Shown in pieces: positions 13,660-16,176 of a stretch of DNA of 16,176 nucleotides (within the stretch, counting starts at the first letter, position 1; each line of letters starts with the position of its first letter). This stretch comes from JAVBPP01 sp031549535 (GTDB taxonomy: Bacteria > Bacillota > Clostridia > Oscillospirales > Acutalibacteraceae): NCBI GenBank assembly GCA_031549535.1, contig JAVBPP010000012.1, forward strand, positions 1 through 16,176, read 5' to 3'. The notes below the pieces were generated by a model. That model made no database searches. It worked only from the letters and a program-made list of their open reading frames with translations, and was not told the origin of the DNA. The position numbers were made by a program, and so were the translations under genes.

Positions 13660-14427
13660 ATGCCACAAAATCATACATTGTACGGAAACAGTGAAGAACC
13701 TGTTGCGGAAAACGCGCCACAGGAATCAGAGGAAAACACACCGCAGCCGCAAAACGATGCAAGCGAGCAACTCAAGCAAATTGTCGAAACCGGTTCCATC
13801 ACGGTGGAAAACGCCGGGCGACGCATTCACTGCCTGACGATTATCGGGCAGATTGAGGGGCACTATATCCTGCCGCCGGAAAACAAGACCACCAAGTACG
13901 AGCACGTTATCCCGCAGCTGGTGGCCATTGAGGAAAGCCCGGAGATTGACGGGCTGATAATCATTTTGAACACTGTGGGCGGCGATGTGGAGGCCGGGCT
14001 TGCCATTGCGGAGCTGGTAGCCGGGATGAAAACGCCAACCGTTTCCCTCGTGCTCGGCGGCGGCCATTCCATCGGCGTGCCGCTGGCGGTTTCAGCCGGC
14101 CACTCCTTCATCACCCCTTCGGCAACGATGACCATCCACCCTGTGCGCATGACGGGCCTTGTGCTTGGCGTACCGCAGACGCTCTCTTATTTTGAACAGA
14201 TGCAGGAACGTATTGTGCGCTTTGTGACGGACAATTCCAAAATCAACGCCGAGCGCTTTCGGGAACTGATGCTTGCCACGGGTGCACTTGTCATGGATGT
14301 GGGCACCGTCCTCAACGGGGAGGAAGCCGTACGCGAGGGGCTGATTGACTCTTTGGGCAGCCTCGCGGATGCGCTGGACTGCCTCTACCGCCAGATAGAC
14401 GAAAACAAGGCGGGTGACGGCACATGA
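13660..14427 (+). CDS. tepA: TepA-family ClpP-like serine protease
   Basis: This 255-residue protein has the ClpP/crotonase fold and resembles the TepA (YmfB) family, cytosolic ClpP-like proteases; in Bacillus TepA has been linked to protein translocation and spore protein turnover. Residues 2-40 form an acidic, Gln/Asn-rich extension. The protease core runs from about residue 55 to 245. The likely catalytic triad is Ser137 (G-G-G-H-S-I-G), His160 (T-I-H-P) and Asp213 (V-M-D-V-G), with spacing close to ClpP. The C-terminal N-G-E-E-A-V-R-E-G-L-I-D matches the ClpP helix-turn. No signal peptide or membrane segment is seen. AAGGAG at 13642-13647 touches an in-frame ATG at 13648, so the ATG at 13660, 12 bases downstream of the site, is preferred. 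Its stop overlaps the next start (ATGA). Confidence 0.88.
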   Translation: MPQNHTLYGNSEEPVAENAPQESEENTPQPQNDASEQLKQIVETGSITVENAGRRIHCLTIIGQIEGHYILPPENKTTKYEHVIPQLVAIEESPEIDGLIIILNTVGGDVEAGLAIAELVAGMKTPTVSLVLGGGHSIGVPLAVSAGHSFITPSATMTIHPVRMTGLVLGVPQTLSYFEQMQERIVRFVTDNSKINAERFRELMLATGALVMDVGTVLNGEEAVREGLIDSLGSLADALDCLYRQIDENKAGDGT

Positions 14428-14630
14428 TGCTTCATACCGTGATAGCCCCCGGCGATATTTTCCCCGCGAAGCCCATGGATTTTGCCGTTTACGAGCTCCC
14501 GGGCGGGAAATGGGTCAACTGTATCAAGACAGCAAAGGGGGATCTCATCTCCCGCTTGATATCCACTGACCCGCGTGACTATTTACAAAGCCGGTTCACC
14601 CCCGGCAAGCCCTATACAAATTTGAATTAG
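14424..14630 (+). CDS. YlzJ-like small protein
   Basis: This 68-residue protein (MMLHTVIAPGDIFP at the start) resembles the YlzJ-like family, small proteins of unknown function encoded just after tepA in many spore-forming Firmicutes. It has no signal peptide or membrane segment. Features include a G-D-I-F-P motif near residues 10-14, a central V-Y-E-L-P-G-G-K-W-V stretch and a C-terminal S-T-D-P-R-D-Y-L segment. The start ATG overlaps the tepA stop in an ATGA arrangement; a second ATG immediately follows, at 14427. The close overlap implies translational coupling and a related role. The family assignment rests on both sequence pattern and the conserved tepA context. Confidence 0.85.
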   Translation: MMLHTVIAPGDIFPAKPMDFAVYELPGGKWVNCIKTAKGDLISRLISTDPRDYLQSRFTPGKPYTNLN

Positions 14631-14651
14631 ACAAGGCTGGTGCATGTTCCC

Positions 14652-15521
14652 ATGAACATTCTAAAGGCGATTTTGCTCGGTATCATTCAAGGTATCACAG
14701 AATTTTTGCCCATTTCTTCCAGCGGCCATCTCTCTGTCGCGCAGCACTTTTTAAAGGTCAGTGATAACAACGGCCTGCTTTTCACCGTGCTGCTACATAT
14801 GGGAACCCTCTTTGCCGTTGTGGCCGTGTATTACAAAACCCTGCTCTCCCTGCTGTTTGAGGCGTTTTTCACCGTGAAGGACATGGTGACGGGCAAGTTT
14901 CAGTGGCACGAGATGCGCCCGACACGGCGCATGCTTGTGATGTTTGTTATCTCCTGCCTGCCTCTTCTGCTGCTCATGCTGCCCGTAGGCGGCGGAAATC
15001 GGCTGCTGGATGTTTTGGGCGGCCTTTCCGAGGACAATGACATTTTTTTGGAGGGCTTTTGCTTTCTCCTTACTGCCCTGCTGCTGTTTTTGGGCGTGCG
15101 CCGCAACAGGCAGAACAAGCACCCAAAAAAGCAGATGGATGCCCCAGGCGCGCTTGCAGTGGGCTTTGCGCAGGCGCTGGCGGCGGGCTTTCCCGGCATC
15201 TCCCGCTCCGGTTCCACCATTTCTACGGGTATGTTCTGCGGCATCCAGAAGGACTATATGGTGCGTTACTCCTTTGTGCTGGGCATCCCGGCAATTCTGG
15301 CGGCCAATCTTGTGGAATTCAAGGATGCCATTGAGGCCAAGGAGCCAATCGAGTGGCTGCCGCTGCTCGCAGGTGTAATTACCGCTGCGGTCGTTGGCTT
15401 TTTTGCCATCAAGGCGTTGGAATACCTGGTGAAAAAGGATAAGTTTCAAATTTTTGCGTATTATTGCCTCGGCTTCGGCGCCCTTGTAATTCTTGCCGGA
15501 ATCATTGAAAAGTTTAGATAA
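14652..15521 (+). CDS. uppP: Undecaprenyl-diphosphatase UppP (BacA family)
   Basis: UppP removes a phosphate from undecaprenyl diphosphate to regenerate the lipid carrier for peptidoglycan and other wall polymers; overexpression gives bacitracin resistance. The protein is 289 residues from ATG 14652, all-membrane, with the two family motifs: G-I-T-E-F-L-P-I-S-S-S-G-H at residues 14-26 and P-G-I-S-R-S-G-S-T at 181-189, which together form the active site. A GTG at 14640 would add four residues (MHVP); the ATG is preferred since MNILKAILLGIIQG is a typical family start. No strong Shine-Dalgarno is seen (AAGG at 14633-14636). It lies 21 bases after the YlzJ-like gene and 16 before the translocase gene. 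The loop around residues 150-165 is charged. Length is slightly above the usual 260-280. Confidence 0.95.
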   Translation: MNILKAILLGIIQGITEFLPISSSGHLSVAQHFLKVSDNNGLLFTVLLHMGTLFAVVAVYYKTLLSLLFEAFFTVKDMVTGKFQWHEMRPTRRMLVMFVISCLPLLLLMLPVGGGNRLLDVLGGLSEDNDIFLEGFCFLLTALLLFLGVRRNRQNKHPKKQMDAPGALAVGFAQALAAGFPGISRSGSTISTGMFCGIQKDYMVRYSFVLGIPAILAANLVEFKDAIEAKEPIEWLPLLAGVITAAVVGFFAIKALEYLVKKDKFQIFAYYCLGFGALVILAGIIEKFR

Positions 15522-15537
15522 AGGTCGGTAGCAAAGC

Positions 15538-16176
15538 ATGCCAAACACCAAAAGCCCGCCGAAAAAGCCGGCGGCAGCCAAATCAAACACCGCAGCCAAA
15601 CAAAAGCTGGAGCAGCAGAAACGAGCCGCCCTGCAGGAAAAGCGCAGGCGGAATTTTTCCGTTGTTCTGTTTGTGTGCGCTCTGCTGTGGCTCTTTTTAT
15701 CCATATTTGAGGGACAAACTGTTTGGAAAACGGCGCATGACATTATTTTAAAATCTTTCGGCCTGTGTTCGCTGATTTGGGGCTTTATGCTGCTGCTGCT
15801 TTCCATTGTCGTTGCGTTGGATAAATCCTTGAGCCGTTACAGTATGCGCATTGCCGGAGCCGCCTGTTTTACACTTCTTTGCGGTGCGGCCATACATATT
15901 TTCTCAAACGATGCCTCTTATTTAGCCGGCGAGGGCATATTGGAGCAGGCCACCGGCGCCTGGAATGCACAGGCGAATTTGACCACCGGCGGCATGTTCG
16001 GCGCTCTGCTTGGCGCGGCGCTGGGCAAATTGGGAAAAACAGAGGCCGGCATCCTCATCGTGTTAATTTTACTCGCAATTTTAATGCTGCTCACCGGCAC
16101 AACACATATCATCTGGTTGCGCTTTCTCGCTGCGCGGCTGAAAAACGCCAGAACTAATTTGAACGAGCGCGCGGAA
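15538..16176 (+). CDS. FtsK/SpoIIIE DNA translocase, N-terminal membrane domain (cut by window end)
   Basis: The frame from ATG 15538 stays open for 213 codons to the window edge. A basic, Pro/Ala/Lys-rich cytoplasmic start (residues 1-40) precedes several hydrophobic segments at about 42-57, 73-94, 104-122, 150-163 and 170-190, matching the four-helix FtsK N-terminal membrane domain. The motor and gamma domains would lie beyond the window, so this rests on topology plus context: tepA-YlzJ is next to spoIIIE in Bacillus. Such proteins pump chromosomal DNA through the closing septum during division or sporulation. The ribosome binding site is weak (AAAGG about 12 bases away). Whether it is the division (FtsK/SftA) or sporulation (SpoIIIE) form cannot be told. 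Confidence 0.8.
   Translation, partial: MPNTKSPPKKPAAAKSNTAAKQKLEQQKRAALQEKRRRNFSVVLFVCALLWLFLSIFEGQTVWKTAHDIILKSFGLCSLIWGFMLLLLSIVVALDKSLSRYSMRIAGAACFTLLCGAAIHIFSNDASYLAGEGILEQATGAWNAQANLTTGGMFGALLGAALGKLGKTEAGILIVLILLAILMLLTGTTHIIWLRFLAARLKNARTNLNERAE

Noticed and set aside
13453..13674. 73-codon minus-strand open frame between acn and tepA
   Set aside because: No ribosome binding site or recognisable motif; it spans the inverted repeat and overlaps the tepA start.
14793..15806. 337-codon minus-strand open frame opposite uppP and the FtsK/SpoIIIE gene
   Set aside because: Its protein is Arg/Gln/His-rich with no family pattern, and both opposite genes are strongly recognisable.
1..16176. 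CRISPR array, insertion sequence, prophage or defence island
   Set aside because: No regularly spaced repeats, transposase, integrase or phage genes were seen; nearly all of the window is accounted for by housekeeping genes.

Overview
The window looks like a chromosomal housekeeping segment from a Gram-positive, probably spore-forming member of the Clostridia, possibly Oscillospirales/Ruminococcaceae-like. Supporting signs are the SepF and DivIVA division proteins, a YlbF/YmcA (Ric) family protein next to mutS, and a TepA - YlzJ - FtsK/SpoIIIE neighbourhood known from spore-forming Firmicutes. AGGAGG-type ribosome binding sites are present throughout and coding GC is about 55-57%. The taxonomic placement is inference; there is no rRNA gene here.

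Minus-strand block (13297 down to 1). Eleven genes run in one direction with gaps of at most 36 bases or short overlaps: aconitase (acn), isocitrate dehydrogenase, a YlbF/YmcA-like protein, a small AT-rich GNAT acetyltransferase, mutS, mutL, miaA, a membrane-anchored HlyD-like protein, a YggS-family PLP protein, sepF, and a DivIVA-like protein that runs off the left edge. I saw no intrinsic terminator between them. A very good sigma-A promoter (TTGACA, 17-base spacer, TACAAT) lies just upstream of acn. The block could therefore be one transcript of more than 13 kb joining 2-oxoglutarate synthesis, mismatch repair, tRNA i6A37 modification and cell division, although internal promoters are not excluded.

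Divergent intergenic region (13298-13659). About 360 AT-rich bases hold the acn promoter, an 11-base palindrome at the predicted acn transcription start, a 15-bp inverted repeat with a 6-base loop, and a weak candidate promoter for the plus-strand genes.

Plus-strand block (13660-16176). A ClpP-fold serine protease of the TepA family overlaps a small YlzJ-like protein by 4 bases. These are followed by undecaprenyl-diphosphatase (uppP) and the N-terminal membrane domain of an FtsK/SpoIIIE DNA translocase cut by the right edge.

I found no clearly new multi-gene defence or biosynthetic system. The most interesting local features are the cysteine-rich tail on the YlbF/YmcA-like protein, the compositionally foreign acetyltransferase beside mutS, the HlyD-like protein with no transporter partner in a division operon, and the inverted repeat in the divergent intergenic region.
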